A program made the translations under genes and the position numbers. From positions 16,614,001-16,678,000 of the forward strand of contig JAVHKY010000013.1 in the NCBI GenBank assembly GCA_035079385.1: DNA of 64,000 bases, given 5' to 3'. Origin of the DNA: Aspidiotus rigidus. Lineage: Eukaryota; Arthropoda; Insecta; Hemiptera; Diaspididae. Below the pieces are notes generated by a model. It worked only from the letters and a program-made list of their open reading frames with translations, was not told where the DNA came from and did no database searches. This document shows, in pieces, positions 23,719 through 34,829 of this stretch. The number at the start of each line of letters is the position of its first letter. The stretch's first letter is position 1.

Positions 23719-24096
23719 ATGGAACTGGAGAAAATAAAAGAATTGATGATCAATTTTGATTTCATAAAAAATCCAGTATCTGAATTTATAAAAAAATATA
23801 ATGTGTCAGATTCTTTTGTGCGGAAAAAATTGAAATTATGGAATATCCCTCATGCAACAAAAAAGAGAAATATTCTCACTCCTAGAAATAGATTAGGTCA
23901 ATTTTGTTTATCAACTCGAGTTAATCACGCAGCAACTAGTAGCGCAACTCATATAAAAAGTAGAACCAGGAATACACCCCTTCATTCTAATGCTAAAAAC
24001 AACGAATTTCCAGAAAACCCTCCAGATATAGGTGATGAGTGGGAAACAATTAACCTAAATGAGTCAGATAGAAAGAATTATAAAAATAAAAAATAA
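23719..24096 (+). CDS. Possible helix-turn-helix protein, 125 aa
   Basis: The start is an ATG directly after TTTATTTATAA. Residues about 15-45 (FIKNPVSEFIKKYNVSDSFV, then RKKLKLWNIPHA) read like a homeodomain-type or resolvase-type helix-turn-helix: helix, short turn after YNVS, then a basic recognition helix. The remainder is Ser/Thr/Asn-rich, basic, then acidic at the C-terminus. This could be a DNA-binding regulator or a remnant of a recombinase DNA-binding domain. No catalytic domain is visible. Confidence 0.5.
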   Translation: MELEKIKELMINFDFIKNPVSEFIKKYNVSDSFVRKKLKLWNIPHATKKRNILTPRNRLGQFCLSTRVNHAATSSATHIKSRTRNTPLHSNAKNNEFPENPPDIGDEWETINLNESDRKNYKNKK

Positions 24097-24182
24097 TAAT
24101 TTGGTATGAAATTTGACACTCAAAAGAGAGAGATAACAGTGATATCCAGAAGAAGAAATGAACTAATTTGAATAAATAATAT

Positions 24183-24533
24183 TTAATCACGTACATAATC
24201 GCCTGATAGGCTCAATCTCTGATTGAGATAATTTATTTCCACATCAGATTCAAAATCTTTCTGAGGAATCCGCAGGACAAGCCTGCTCTGCTGGCGCATA
24301 TTTAGAATTTCTATTTCTTTTTCCACCATTCTAGATAAAACACTTAAGTGAGCAATAATATTTATCATTAGTTTACTATACTTTTTCTTTTTGTCTTCAG
24401 GTAAATGTTGAATTTTATCAGAAAGCGGGTTCATTAAAGTTTCATAATTATCAAAAGGAACTTTGAAATATGGTATAATATTCTCAAAATCAAATTCATC
24501 TTCATCAACAAAAGAATCTCTGTAGACTTCCAT
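24183..24533 (-). CDS. Hypothetical Polinton protein, 116 aa
   Basis: ATG at 24533-24531. The acidic N-terminus (DEDEFDFENI) is followed by a helical central part (KKYSKLMINIIAHLSVLSRM) and a charged tail. It matches no family I know. It is the last compact AT-rich ORF before the repeat-rich right half. Its convergent arrangement with the 125-residue ORF (87 bp between the stops) fits the tight packing of the left half. Confidence 0.5.
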   Translation of the reverse strand: MEVYRDSFVDEDEFDFENIIPYFKVPFDNYETLMNPLSDKIQHLPEDKKKKYSKLMINIIAHLSVLSRMVEKEIEILNMRQQSRLVLRIPQKDFESDVEINYLNQRLSLSGDYVRD

Positions 24534-24769
24534 TTAAATGGTTAATAAATATGATAGAACCAATCATAAAATTTATATTTGATAATATTAGTGTTTTTAA
24601 ATGTACATATAAAATTTCAGTTTTTTAAAATACTTCTGACTTAAAAAGATTATTAAGTCTGCAACAAAGTAACCTTCAACGTGCTCATACTAGGAGCGTC
24701 AGCTATTTTCAGTCAATGCCATTTTGATAAAACCATCCAACTAGAGATGAAATTTGCCCAAGAATACCT

Positions 24770-25265
24770 ATAGCTACATTAATATAGACGCGCGCTCTTG
24801 GTAGAAGCACCCATAAGACAGCATTAGTTAGTCAGAATACATACGCTAAACGATCAGATGATTTTTCTACTGTATATTTATTTCATCCGCGCGCTCTCGA
24901 TATGAGCGCTCATAAGACAGCATTAGTTGAAGAGAGAAAAAATTATAGGTACCGTTCTACTGTGTATTGAAAAGAGAAGAATGCTTATACAATTTGATCG
25001 GTTTTTAGTCAGGAAACAGACATTGAGATCTGTAGTCACATTTTAGTCAGGAAACAGATGACGAAAATACGTACGTAAGACAGCGTTAGTAAGAGAGAGA
25101 AGGAATTATAACGTTTCGCTGTGTGTTGAAAAGAGAAGAAAATTGTGACGAAATTCTCATTGTATACAGACGCTCCGAAAAGGAGAGTCCTTAAGACACT
25201 ATTAGTTAGAGAGAGAAGGAACTATCACGTTTTCGCCATGCGTTGAAAAGAGAGAAAGGAATTCA
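24770..25265. repeat. Degenerate tandem repeat, about 100-140 bp x 4
   Basis: Units contain AAGACAGCATTAGTT, GAGAGAGAAGGAA(T/C)TAT and GTGTATTGAAAAGAGAAGAA. Copies are near 24812, 24912, 25078 and 25192. They lie in the right half of the Polinton, after the last small ORF. Confidence 0.8.
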
Positions 25266-25640
25266 TGACCATCAGCATGTACACGTGCTGTAGCTGCGTA
25301 TCGGACTTACTTATCGCATTCAATTACAAAAAGATATCAGAATCAAAAATCTGGTTCGACTACACACTTCTCGAGGCATTTTTCTTCACATTTCAAAATC
25401 AATTGTACTGTTACGACTGGCTACGCCACTCTTACTCTATGTACTTTAAACTATGTACTATATCTCTGTTGGCTACGCCACCCTTACTCAATAATTAGGT
25501 ACTTTGAATCTGTATGTACTTTAAACCATGTACTATGTCCTATTATGGACTTTGTCCTCTGTAATATATCCTACTATTAGGTATCCTTCCTATTTTATAC
25601 CTTGAACTCTGTAACATAACTTATTATAACGCATCCTCAT
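25266..25640. repeat. Short-period repeat (TACTTTAAACTATGTACTA words)
   Basis: Degenerate repeats of GGCTACGCCAC and TACTATGTCCTATTATG/CTTTGTCCTCTGTA fill this stretch. Related words resume after the nested element at 28157-28330, so that element split this repeat. Confidence 0.6.
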
Positions 25641-28156
25641 TAGCCGGTTAGAAATCGACATAAAATGCTGATTTGAAAACATTTCTGGATAACAAGCGGG
25701 ATTTTGTTGAAATACGTGAGGAATGTCATCAGGAATAACATATTAAGAATCCCACCCCCCACTACCATTGGTAAATTTTTTGTGGAAGGTTTTAGCCCCC
25801 TAAAATCCTGTTTTTCAAAATATCTCTGAAAATATGCATTTAAGAAGGAAAAGTTTCGAACAAAATTTGTTCCTTATGAAATTTCCAACAAAATGCACTA
25901 TACATAAGTCAACTTTGATGCAATAGTCACCAAGAAATGGGGCAGACGAGATCCTAAAATTAAACTAAATTTCTATTACAGCTAACTATACGAGTATAAT
26001 AATCATATACCGAACGTAATACTGCAGACTAATAAGACAAAATGTGTGAAGAATACTTTGCGAGGACTAAGCGGATGAAAAAAAAAACAGATGTTTGAAA
26101 ATCTTTGCGTTCAGGGGTTTATTTATGCGTAAAGGTACAAAGACAAGTTTGTATTCTATCTTCCCAGTCTCAGATACAAAATAGTTTGCAAAAGATGCTT
26201 ACTCTTTTCTCGATGGTGGATTTTTTCTTCGGAAAGTTGTCTGGGGAGATGATCAAACTTACAGTGATATTTGTGACTTATACATTTCCTTCATTCTGTC
26301 ACATTACGGAAAAAATTGCATGATTGTGTTTGGTGGATACACAGAATCTAATACAAAGTCTGTCGAACATGACCGAAGATATTCAACAGTGGCGACGGTA
26401 GAGGTTGAGGTTAGGGAAAACATTGTAGCCAAAGTGAAACAAAAAATATTCCTTGCTAGTAGCCAAAATAAGATCCAGTTCATTGAACTAATCTCGTCAA
26501 AGCTCTCTGGAGCAAATATCTCGTGCAAAACTGCAGTTGGTGATGCGGACACTGTTGTAGAACAAACGGCTATAGAAATAGCACACAGCGGACAGGAGGT
26601 GATTGTCGTTGGCGAAGATATTGACTTGCTAGTTCTGTTGGTAGCTCGGACACCTGCATCTTGTAATATCTCATGTATGAAGAGTGGAAAGGGGAAAACA
26701 GCCAGTCGATTTTACAACATTACCAACATTCAGAATACAATGCCGCAGGTCAAAGAAAAATATTATTTTCGCACGCCGTGAGTGGCTGTGACACAACATC
26801 AGCAATATATAGAAAAGGGAAAAGAAAATGCTACAATAGACCAAATGGAGAATGTGTTGTTAATATTTCAGAACCCCGAGTCTAAAGGCAATGATATTTT
26901 TAAAGCAGGCTGTCAATATTTCATAAAACTGTACTCTGGAAAAGTGAAAGAAAAATCGCTTTCAAAATTACGGTTTCAACAATTTGTGGACAGTGCTACA
27001 AAAAGTAGTGTATACCTCGCATCTCTACCACCAACTGAGGAGGCTGTGCGTCAACATGTATACAGACTATATTTACAAGTACAAGAATGGCTTGGAGTTC
27101 ACAAATCACCCGAGCAATGGGGTTGGAAATTGAAGGATGGTTGCTTTCTGCCAATTGCAAGTACACAAGCTGCCGCTCCCGACCAACTGTTAAACTTAAT
27201 TTCGCGTGCATGTTGTAAGGGCTGTTCTCGCAAATGTGGATGTAAGAAAGCAGGTACGTGTCTCAAGTTTTTTCTTTGAAAGCCTTGAAGGTTTTAGTAT
27301 CTTCCGAAAAGCAATTAATTATATTTTTTACCTTTGTAGAATGTCCTACTAACATTCCTCTCATTTAAGAGCTTAGTAACCAAAGTTTACTCAAGATATT
27401 TTCTTGGCCATTAAATAATAATCTTTCTTTTTTTATAGGTTTGAAATGTTCTAATCTGTGCAAGGATTGCAAAGGAATTGCTTGCCTCAAGGCAACAGAA
27501 TTGAAATTGGAGGAGGAGGACGAAGATGAGGACAATCCTGAATTCACAGAACTACCAGATTGGTACGTGGAAGAAGAAGAAGAAGAAGAAGAAGAGAGAA
27601 ATGAAGAGAGCGAGAAGGAGTAGAGGTAATAAGAAGAAGAGGGAGAATAGTCATTCATGTGATACCTATTTCTTATTACAGTTATTATCTATACTGATTT
27701 CATGCTTCTTTTTCATCCTTACCAAGCTTGATTAATATACTCTACAAGAAAATTGAGAAAATAACTAACGTTTGAAAGTCTGCAGTATTACGTTCGGTAT
27801 ATGATTATTATACTCGTATAGTTAGTGTAATAGAAATGTAGTTTAATTTTAAGATCTTGTCTGCCCCTTCTCTTGGTGACTATTGCACCAAAGTTGACTT
27901 ACGTATAGTGCATTTTGTTGGAAATTTCATAAGGAACAACTTTTGTTCGAAACTTTTTCTTCTTAAATGCATACTTTCAGAGATATTTTGAAAAACAGGA
28001 TTCTAGGGGGCTAAAACCTTCCACAAAAAATTTACCAATGGGAGTGGGGGGTGGGATTCTTAATATGTTATTCCTGATGACATTCCTCACATATTCCAAC
28101 AAAGTCCCGCTTGTTATCTAAAAATGTTATTGAATGTGCATATTTCTAACCGGCTA
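25641..28156 (+). mobile_element. Nested DNA transposon with long inverted repeats, 2,516 bp
   Basis: The left arm (25641-26035) and the reverse complement of the right arm (27775-28156) match closely over nearly 400 bp. They start TAGCCGGTTAGAAAT and run in to CTGCAGA. The flanks give either a TA duplication (if the ends are GCCGG) or a 3-bp CAT duplication. Between the arms lies one decayed gene for a PIN-like/CXC-like protein. The superfamily is not assigned; the coding gene is not a transposase type I can name. Confidence 0.85.
26117..27623 (+). pseudogene. Decayed gene: XPG/PIN-like nuclease fold plus cysteine-rich C-terminus
   Basis: The frame runs from about 26117 with one internal stop (TAG near 26182), a frameshift region at 26760-26820, and an intron (27254-27438, GT-AG). 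Recognisable pieces in order: FMRKGTKTSLYSIF, FLDGGFFLRKVVW, CMIVFGGYTESNTK with an EHDRR box, VGDADTVVEQTAIEIA, VVGEDIDLLVLLVA, HAVSGCDTTSAIYRKGK (other frame), the LASLPPTEEAVRQH and WGWKL boxes, then a CKGCSRKCGCKKAG - LKCSNLCKDC motif spanning the splice, and a poly-Glu tail. The acidic GDADT / GEDIDLL residues resemble the metal-binding core of XPG/PIN nucleases (inference). This protein family is widespread in animals, often multi-copy, with no settled function. Confidence 0.65.
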
Positions 28157-28500
28157 CATATACTCTTTAACCTTTGTACTTTGTAATGTACCTATAATGT
28201 ATCCATCAACTTCACTATTTAGACCATCAATACTGTATAAATCTCATCTTCTACTTTGTCCTGTAAACTATGAACCCTCTCTTGAACTTTGATAAACCCA
28301 AGCCTGTACTATTCTATAAGCCTAGAACTACCCTATATAAGCTATAAGATTTCATGTACAAAATCAGTCTTAATTCTTGGAGTATTCATTCTCCTACAGT
28401 CAAACGTTGTTCCTGTAGTGCTAAACCCTCTTTGCTGTCGAACGGTTGGACTAGAGACTCATAGACCTAAAGTGTCAAATAATAATTCAATACACGTGTA
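28157..28500. other. Polinton right half, repeat words and no clear gene
   Basis: Degenerate CTATGAACC/CTTTGTACTTTG words continue the repeat seen before the nested element. The short frame at 28289 is not convincing. Confidence 0.4.
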
Positions 28501-28570
28501 AAAATCGAATCTATTATTTCTATCTTCTTAAAATTGATCAGACAGTCAACTCGGTCATAACAGTACGCAC

Positions 28571-29733
28571 AAAGTTTGTCCAGACTATTATTCAACGCAA
28601 TAATCGCTTCTGCAATGTTCGTTTCAAGATCCATCGACTTGGCCGCTGTAAGTATTAACTGAAATGCTAACAGAGCATATGATTGGAATTCTCTTATAAT
28701 TTAGTCTGAATGATTTTAAGGAATACGCGAAAGTTGATGATGAACTCAAAGAGATCAACGATCCTTTAATGCAAGTGAATGCAATGAAACACAAGCTTGT
28801 AGCTGAGCGTCTGGACCACCAGCGCACAAAGGAAGAACGTCTGGAAGAACGTCTTGAATTTAAGAAAGATGCGGAGGCGAAGGGTATTGAATTAGGAGAA
28901 CTTCGATCCCAGAAAGTAAGTCATAATTTTTCTCATTATTTCATCAATCTGCGGTCTAAAAGGGTAAGGGAAGAATTTGGGCGGGTAGAATCATTTCAGT
29001 AGATAAGTTATTCGAAATTCCTTCAAATTTTTTCGTTCGTAAGACTTCATGATGTGTTTTTTCACCGATGAGTCGAGATAAATTTTGGAGGCATTAAGTG
29101 TTCACGTGATAGAGCTATGAGCCTATTTTTCTTGGGGATTTTTTTTTTTTTGTTTCTTCTGTTCAATGAATTTTTAAAGACATTTAAGCAATTATTTGTT
29201 GTTAATATAGTTATTATCTGCGTTATTTTTATTATGTGATCCAATTTTGAATATTTTAGGCTATGTGTTTGAGACCGTTGCGTATCGTCGGTTTACGTTC
29301 ATTGATCGAAATGACAGTTGATGAATACTACCCTCAGGGAGATAGTGAAACGGCATATTCATTTGGGGAACCACCAAAGTCATCATATCTCCAATCATTC
29401 AATGAAATGATTACTTCAACCGACAAACGATTTACGGATCAACCCTCCATAAGAATATTGCGTCAAAGAATTATAAATCAAAAAATGACTCCAAAGGAAT
29501 TCATGGATGTAGTCAGATGGTTGTACTCTCTGTTCAGTGAATTTGCAAACCACAAAGTAGGACAGTTAATTATCGATCTCCCCGAATGGGATAATGTTTT
29601 AGAAATCAAAAACGCGCTTAAGTGCGTTAAGGCACGAATTGATACGCGTCATATCGCTACATGTCAGATACTTTTAGAACCTTTTTCCCAGGAGAGTGAG
29701 CTTAAATTTACTACATTTACAAAGAAAGAATAG
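28571..29733 (+). CDS. Apparently spliced gene of unknown function inside the Polinton
   Basis: Two exons join well: one ending at CAGAAA before GTAAGT (about 28915) and one starting after ATTTTAG with GCTATG (29260) and ending at TAG (29733). The first is a charged helix (LVAERLDHQRTKEERLEER, then ELRSQK). The second holds 156 codons with YLQSFNEMI, ILRQRIINQKMTPKEFMDVV and LIIDLPEWDNVLEIKNAL. An earlier exon ending before GTAAGT (about 28651, FVSRSIDLAA) may join at an acceptor before GAATACGCG (28722). Codon use is more balanced than in the AT-rich left ORFs. No family was recognised. It may be a captured host gene or a late Polinton gene. Confidence 0.5.
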
Positions 29734-30600
29734 TTAACAATTATCAAGCAGTACCTATAGTACCTAGCTACTTTCATTATTATACAGGTAGTGTCATTAT
29801 TAATCTCTCAAAATTATATATACTCACTTTATGGCAGTTATAAAATATTTCATATACAATATAAGTAAATATTATTCATTGAAACCTAGAAAATGTAAGA
29901 AATGAACAGAAACAATTGGAACTGGATCGTAATTTAATTGAAATGCAATTTGTGTCACCCAGGTACTCGCAGACAAAATTCCGAGTCGAGATTGCTGGTA
30001 TATATACGAATCTGAAATTTTAATAAAATTGTTGGCGGGTACTCTTACGTAATTATGGCTTCGTCTCGTAGCGTTGTTCTACGTGATTGCAATGTCTCTG
30101 TCGTATGTGCGCACCCCGCCAACCGGTCTGCTTATTCCAGTATGCGATAAGTATGACGTGTAAAATCAGTATACTCACTCTGGTATGCAGTAAGTGCGAC
30201 GTGATGGTTCAGTATACCCGAACGTATGTCCGATTAAATACCTGGCACAGGGCACCGGTTTTGCTGATTTTTTTGTAGCTCTAACGAGAAGATAAAAGAT
30301 CCAGCTCGGGGTTGGACTTTATCCGACTGTGCGCATTGTCCTTCCCTTAAAGCGCTAGATATGTTGTCGCATTTTTACGTCCGGGACTTCTGTAGTTTCC
30401 TCTCGAAGACTGGATCGGAGCTTTCTCCCCTTTTATTTGAAATTATTACTTTCGACCTGTTTTGAGCATTTCTGGTCTCATACAAAATCAAAAAATGTTC
30501 TGGCATCCCTGGTTCTTTCTCCCTCTTACGGTTGAGACCCCTATTTTAGCTTGGTCCAGTGTTTGAGGCAGATTGTCCCTTACTCGTAGATTTGTGACGC
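29734..30600. other. Polinton right-end unique DNA
   Basis: No gene was recognised. A pair of AGTATGC/GTATGCAGTAAGTGCGACGTG near-repeats lies at 30139-30200. It leads into the right inverted repeat. Confidence 0.45.
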
Positions 30601-31031
30601 TACAAACCGAGTAAAATGATGTCTGAATGTTTTTCGGAAACGTTTGTGCGGTAATTTTTTTTTGGAGTGTATTTTCTGTTAATTTAATGAATTTTTATCA
30701 TAGGGAAAGTGGGGTAAAGTCTCATCTTCTGGTTTCTTAAAGAAAGGTTAAAATGATGCTAAAAAATAACAAAATATGAGTATTTCTCTGAAAAAAGTCT
30801 GAAATACAAGTCAGAACAAATATGCAGTCTAGAAAATTATAATTTTTTAAAAGTCTATTTTCTTATACCAGATTGGTGATTTTCTCTGAAAAAAGTATGA
30901 TGAACGAGTAAAATGATGTCTGAATGTTTTTGGAAACGTTTGTGCGTTAATTTTTTTTTGGAGTGTATTTTTTGTTAATTTAATGAATTTTTATCATAGG
31001 GAAAGTGTACCAAAGACCCGCCTGTACTACT
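30601..31031 (-). repeat. Polinton right terminal inverted repeat
   Basis: It is the reverse complement of 17037-17465, ending CCTGTACTACT. It contains one full ~300-bp unit (30703-31031) and part of a second (30601-30702). Confidence 0.9.
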
Positions 31032-31037
31032 CGCACC
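31032..31037. repeat. Polinton target-site duplication, right copy (CGCACC)
   Basis: The hexamer is identical to 17031-17036. The interrupted LINE 3' sequence continues after it. Confidence 0.92.
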
Positions 31038-32241
31038 TACTCCATTAAGGAGAACGGGCGGTGTTTTGCAAATACGACATAAACGCAACTTTACAAAATT
31101 TGAAGACCCATACAAATTGATCCAATTTTAGGAATAGGCAGGACAAAATCAGCCACCATCTTGAGTCTAATTCCGTTCATTTCATTTTTGGTCCATTAGC
31201 AATCCATGTTTAAAGGAACTAATTCGACAAAAACCCCAGGTCGATTCTGAGTTTAGTTTTGGTTGAAATGATGAGTCAATAAATTCGGATTCCCAACCTT
31301 GAGTAGAGTTGATCTGGCTTACTGGAGCTTCCGGACTAAGATTATTTCTTCATCCCAGGTCGACGTACAGAACTCCCGATTGACGTAGAACGCAGAAAAA
31401 GATAGATATTAGTAGGAAAAGTGGTCCGTTGTAGTTCATCTCTCTATACGTTGTTAAAAATTGTTGCACCTAAGTACTCACTCACGAATCACGATACATT
31501 AAGGGAACATGTTCTACATTATTTACAACGAGCGACCAACTCCTTCGTCGACTATCGAAGAGTTTTATACATATAGGTAGAGAAGAAAGGACCCGAACTG
31601 GTTTATATGTCTCTCCTCAACCGCAGGACCGCAAAATCCTACAATAATCGAGTCGTTCGAGTTTCCCTTCATATACACACACACACAAGCAGAGGACAGT
31701 GCAGTGTAAATGTACTCTCTTTCATTCACGAGCCACGTACAAGCCATTGAAATGACGAGAAAGAATTCGCTTCAAAAAACCATTTTATATTTTTATAACC
31801 ATCGACTCGAAGAAGCCAACAAGGTCGCGCTTACTCGCAAAAAGCACTACGCCGCTCCGCGACGACGACGACTAAATAATTAATGCAAACGCAGTGCAAC
31901 GTACACCTAGCCTAATGAATCATGAACCGGTATTTACTTAAATTCGTTACGCACTGATAACCCAGGGTAGATGGATATAACTATAGAATTTCCCATCTAC
32001 TGTTGTACCACCTATAGGAGAGAGACTCACTTTACTATACACGATATTATTTATATATGTACTACACCCGTATTATACGAGTTGACGAGAGCTGTTCGTT
32101 ACTACGCACAGAATGAGTTAACACGTTATTATGCACTCGCACACATACATACATACGATCCACTGCGGTGGTCATTTCCTCGGATGCCAAATTACGCGTG
32201 TACCCCTGCCTCTGTATACGTTTTTCTATTTTTTTCCCATA

Positions 32242-32272
<31 letters not shown>

Positions 32273-33039
32273 TTTCATCTGCACCACTCACACACGACTA
32301 TACTCGCGACTGCGACGACAACGAGGTTGATAAAGCGGCGGCGAGCTTGGCTATAAATTAGCATATTAATTGTTGCGCTTGACGAACTTTTTCGAACCGC
32401 AACAGTCGACGACGTGCCTCACAGAGCAAATCGCGTCCGAGTTGGCAAACGTCATCGTCATCGTCACTATGAAAGTATAGGAGATGGTCGTCGCAGACAC
32501 AAATAAGAAAATGGAATACTCGTTGACGAGCTCATTTTCTTCATCTAGTATGGTATTGGTCTAGACAATAGTTGCGAATAGAGTTCAAGTCCAACCTATC
32601 AGACAATGGCACAAGTAAACATCCCCACCTCGAAATCCCCAATAGCTTACACGATACAAACGACACGCTAAGGGTAGAAAATGTAAGTGCACTGAAAGAA
32701 AGTCTCTCCTTGGAGACAGAACCCACCTATTATTCAAAAAATTCATTTTTCCTCAGTCCCTCTTCATGCAGAATACAGTTTGAGACTCAAAATTTTCCCG
32801 AGTTCCCTCCTTAGACAATACATGTAAGAACAAATCTAATGCAATATCATGACTAAGGAATCTTTCACACAGCACGGAAGATGAAAAAATATGCCAGTTT
32901 CCGCTCGAAAGGCAACATTTTCCTTGATAAGAATTTCTTCAAGGCCCCTCTGTCGTGTATACCTACAGAGTGAAAGTCGAAGAGTCTCCAAGTTCCCCTC
33001 TAACCATATAAATACCAAATCTAATTCGCATACGTAATC
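31038..33039. other. Intronic DNA, including (TA)n microsatellite
   Basis: The first part is probably the rest of the LINE 3' end. A (TA)n tract followed by T-run lies at 32239-32275. The 31800-32480 stretch is richer in CpG (CGACGACGACG, GTCATCGTCATCG). Overlapping frames here are microsatellite translations; no exon was recognised. Confidence 0.5.
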
Positions 33040-33883
33040 GTCTAATCCAGGCATGGGCAACCCGCGGCCCGCGGGCCGCATGCGGCCCGCGGAAGCTTTT
33101 TCTGTGGCCCGCGATACGAATACCAAAATACGAAAAAATGAAGAAATTTTCGTTGTTCGAATCAAAAAATGTAAAATTTTACACGAATTATTTCCAATAT
33201 TTTTGGATACATTTAGTGTACAAACAAACGTGAACTGATTATTTATTAGTTAGTAGTGAGAAACTTGTCTTTGCAATTCATAGGCAATCTCATCAGAATT
33301 TGGGGTCAAGTGAGTAGGTATGCTGCAAACGCATCAAAGCAGTCAAATGCTCATCATTCAGCTTGCTTCTTTCCGGAGTTTTTGTATTTTTCATGAGCGA
33401 GAAAGCATTTTCACATACAAATGTAGACCCAAAGAAAGCAAAGGTCCTTATGTTGGAATATATTTAATACCAGGCAAAATTCTCGCAAAGGGGTCTCTGA
33501 AAACAAAGTGAGCAGAGAAAAATCGGCTTTCAGATCTATTAGTTCCATTTGGTACTCTTCAGGCACTTCCATTGCGCCAACGACGAAAGGGTTCTCAACC
33601 ACTCTAGCATTTGACTGTTTTGATGCGTTTGAAACATACTCACCTGACCCCAAATTTTGATGAGCTTAAGTTTCTCATCTAGTAACTAATAAATAATCAG
33701 TTCACGTTTTTTTGTATACTAAATTTATCCAAAAATATTGGAAATAATTCGTGTAAAATTTTACATTTTTTGATTCTAACAACGAGAATTTCTTGATGTG
33801 CGGCCCGCCGGATCATGAAAAGTTACAAATTTTCATGAATGCGGCCCGTGATGTGAAAAAGGTTGCCCACGCCTGGTCTAATC
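33040..33883. mobile_element. hAT-type non-autonomous element (828 bp) with 8-bp target duplication
   Basis: The element (33048-33875) begins CAGGCATGGGCAAC and ends with GTTGCCCACGCCTG. It is flanked by the 8-bp repeat GTCTAATC (33040-33047, 33876-33883). The first ~190 bp and last ~190 bp are inverted repeats, including GCGGCCCGC. Inner sequences around 33290-33360 and 33600-33665 also pair, so it is largely a foldback. No intact transposase is present. Ends and duplication length are those of hAT (Charlie-like) elements. Confidence 0.9.
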
Positions 33884-34760
33884 CTTGAAATGAGCAGCAT
33901 TTTTGCCGCATTTATAAGTTTGGTAACTCCACTGACTCCGAACTCGTACCTCATTTCACTCGATATTCGCCTTGTTCACATCTCGCTGCACACAATATTG
34001 ACCACATTGAGAACATCAAGATTTGAGGTTCTCATCATCCAACTATTTGTAAAAACAAACGATACAATTACCTCAAATCCTCTTATTATCTCCAAATTAC
34101 TAGCTAAACGATATACCTCCGTATCCTCCACCGCAAATTGCGATCCGACTAAGAAAAATTCAATCCCCCCTCCCCCAACAAATGAACCCCTTCCATACAA
34201 CCTCCCCATTTGTGAATTTGAACTCGAAAATGCTACAAACAAAAATTAGAAACGCCTTCCCCGGACTTGAAACACATACATTCGGCTAGGATCAAAAATC
34301 TCCATCCAAACCCACTCTTTTACTCCATCTTTACACAAAACAGTTACCCCACTGTTTGGAAAACCGTTATCATGCTTCCCATACTAAAACCCAACGCAGA
34401 CCCTCTCCTCCCTGCCTCATACCGCTCTATAGACTTCTCCAGTGTTCTTGGCAAATTATTCCAAAAAATTTTCAACAAAAGATTTCTATGGTATTTAGAA
34501 TCAAACAACAATCTCTGCTCCTTCCAATGGACGAAACACTGTACAACCCCTTTTTGATCTTCAATCCCAAAACTACGATGCCACCACCGACAAATCCTGC
34601 CTATACTTCACCTTCTTTGACCTCCATGAAGTCATTCCTCGAGTCTGGAAAACCCTTATCTCTACCAAACACCACGACATTGGTCTCCGAGGTCGCCTCC
34701 CAAATATCCTGGAAACTTTTTTCAACGACAGAACCCTTCTAGTAAGAATCTATAACATCA
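33884..34760 (+). pseudogene. LINE (Jockey/I-group) reverse transcriptase fragment
   Basis: Around 34340-34550 the frame reads VWKTVIMLPILKPN, ASYRSIDFSSVLGKLFQKI and RFLWYLESNN, the start of a non-LTR reverse transcriptase. It breaks, and in another frame (34590-34750) gives LYFTFFDLHEVIPRVWKTL with LETFFNDRTLLVRI, the segment that normally includes the first catalytic Asp. The copy is dead. A 3' piece of a similar element lies at 38740-39240; the DNA between may be later insertions. Confidence 0.7.
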
Positions 34761-34829
34761 CTTCCCTCCTCTTTCGGCCCAGAACGAAGTCCCCGAAGGC
34801 TAGTGTTTTACTCTTAACAGGGAACCTGT

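Larger units (their letters stand above)
17037..31031. mobile_element. Polinton/Maverick element, 13,995 bp, decayed
   Basis: The element begins AGTAGTACAGGCGGGTC and ends with the reverse complement. The terminal inverted repeats are about 430 bp, and the flanks carry the 6-bp duplication CGCACC. It encodes a DNA polymerase B of the protein-primed type on the minus strand, plus small unknown ORFs. These traits define Polintons (Mavericks), large virus-like DNA transposons. The usual retroviral-type integrase, FtsK-like ATPase, cysteine protease and double-jelly-roll capsid genes were not recognised, and PolB is broken, so this copy cannot be autonomous. The left half (17.8-24.5 kb) is compact and very AT-rich. 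The right half (24.5-30.6 kb) is repeat-rich and contains another inverted-repeat element. Confidence 0.92.

Noticed and set aside
32131..32361. Short frames with Tyr-Ile repeats
   Set aside because: They translate the (TA)n microsatellite.
33863..34249. 128-codon frame before the Jockey-like RT
   Set aside because: It starts in the hAT terminal repeat and shows no clear LINE motif; at most it is decayed LINE upstream sequence.
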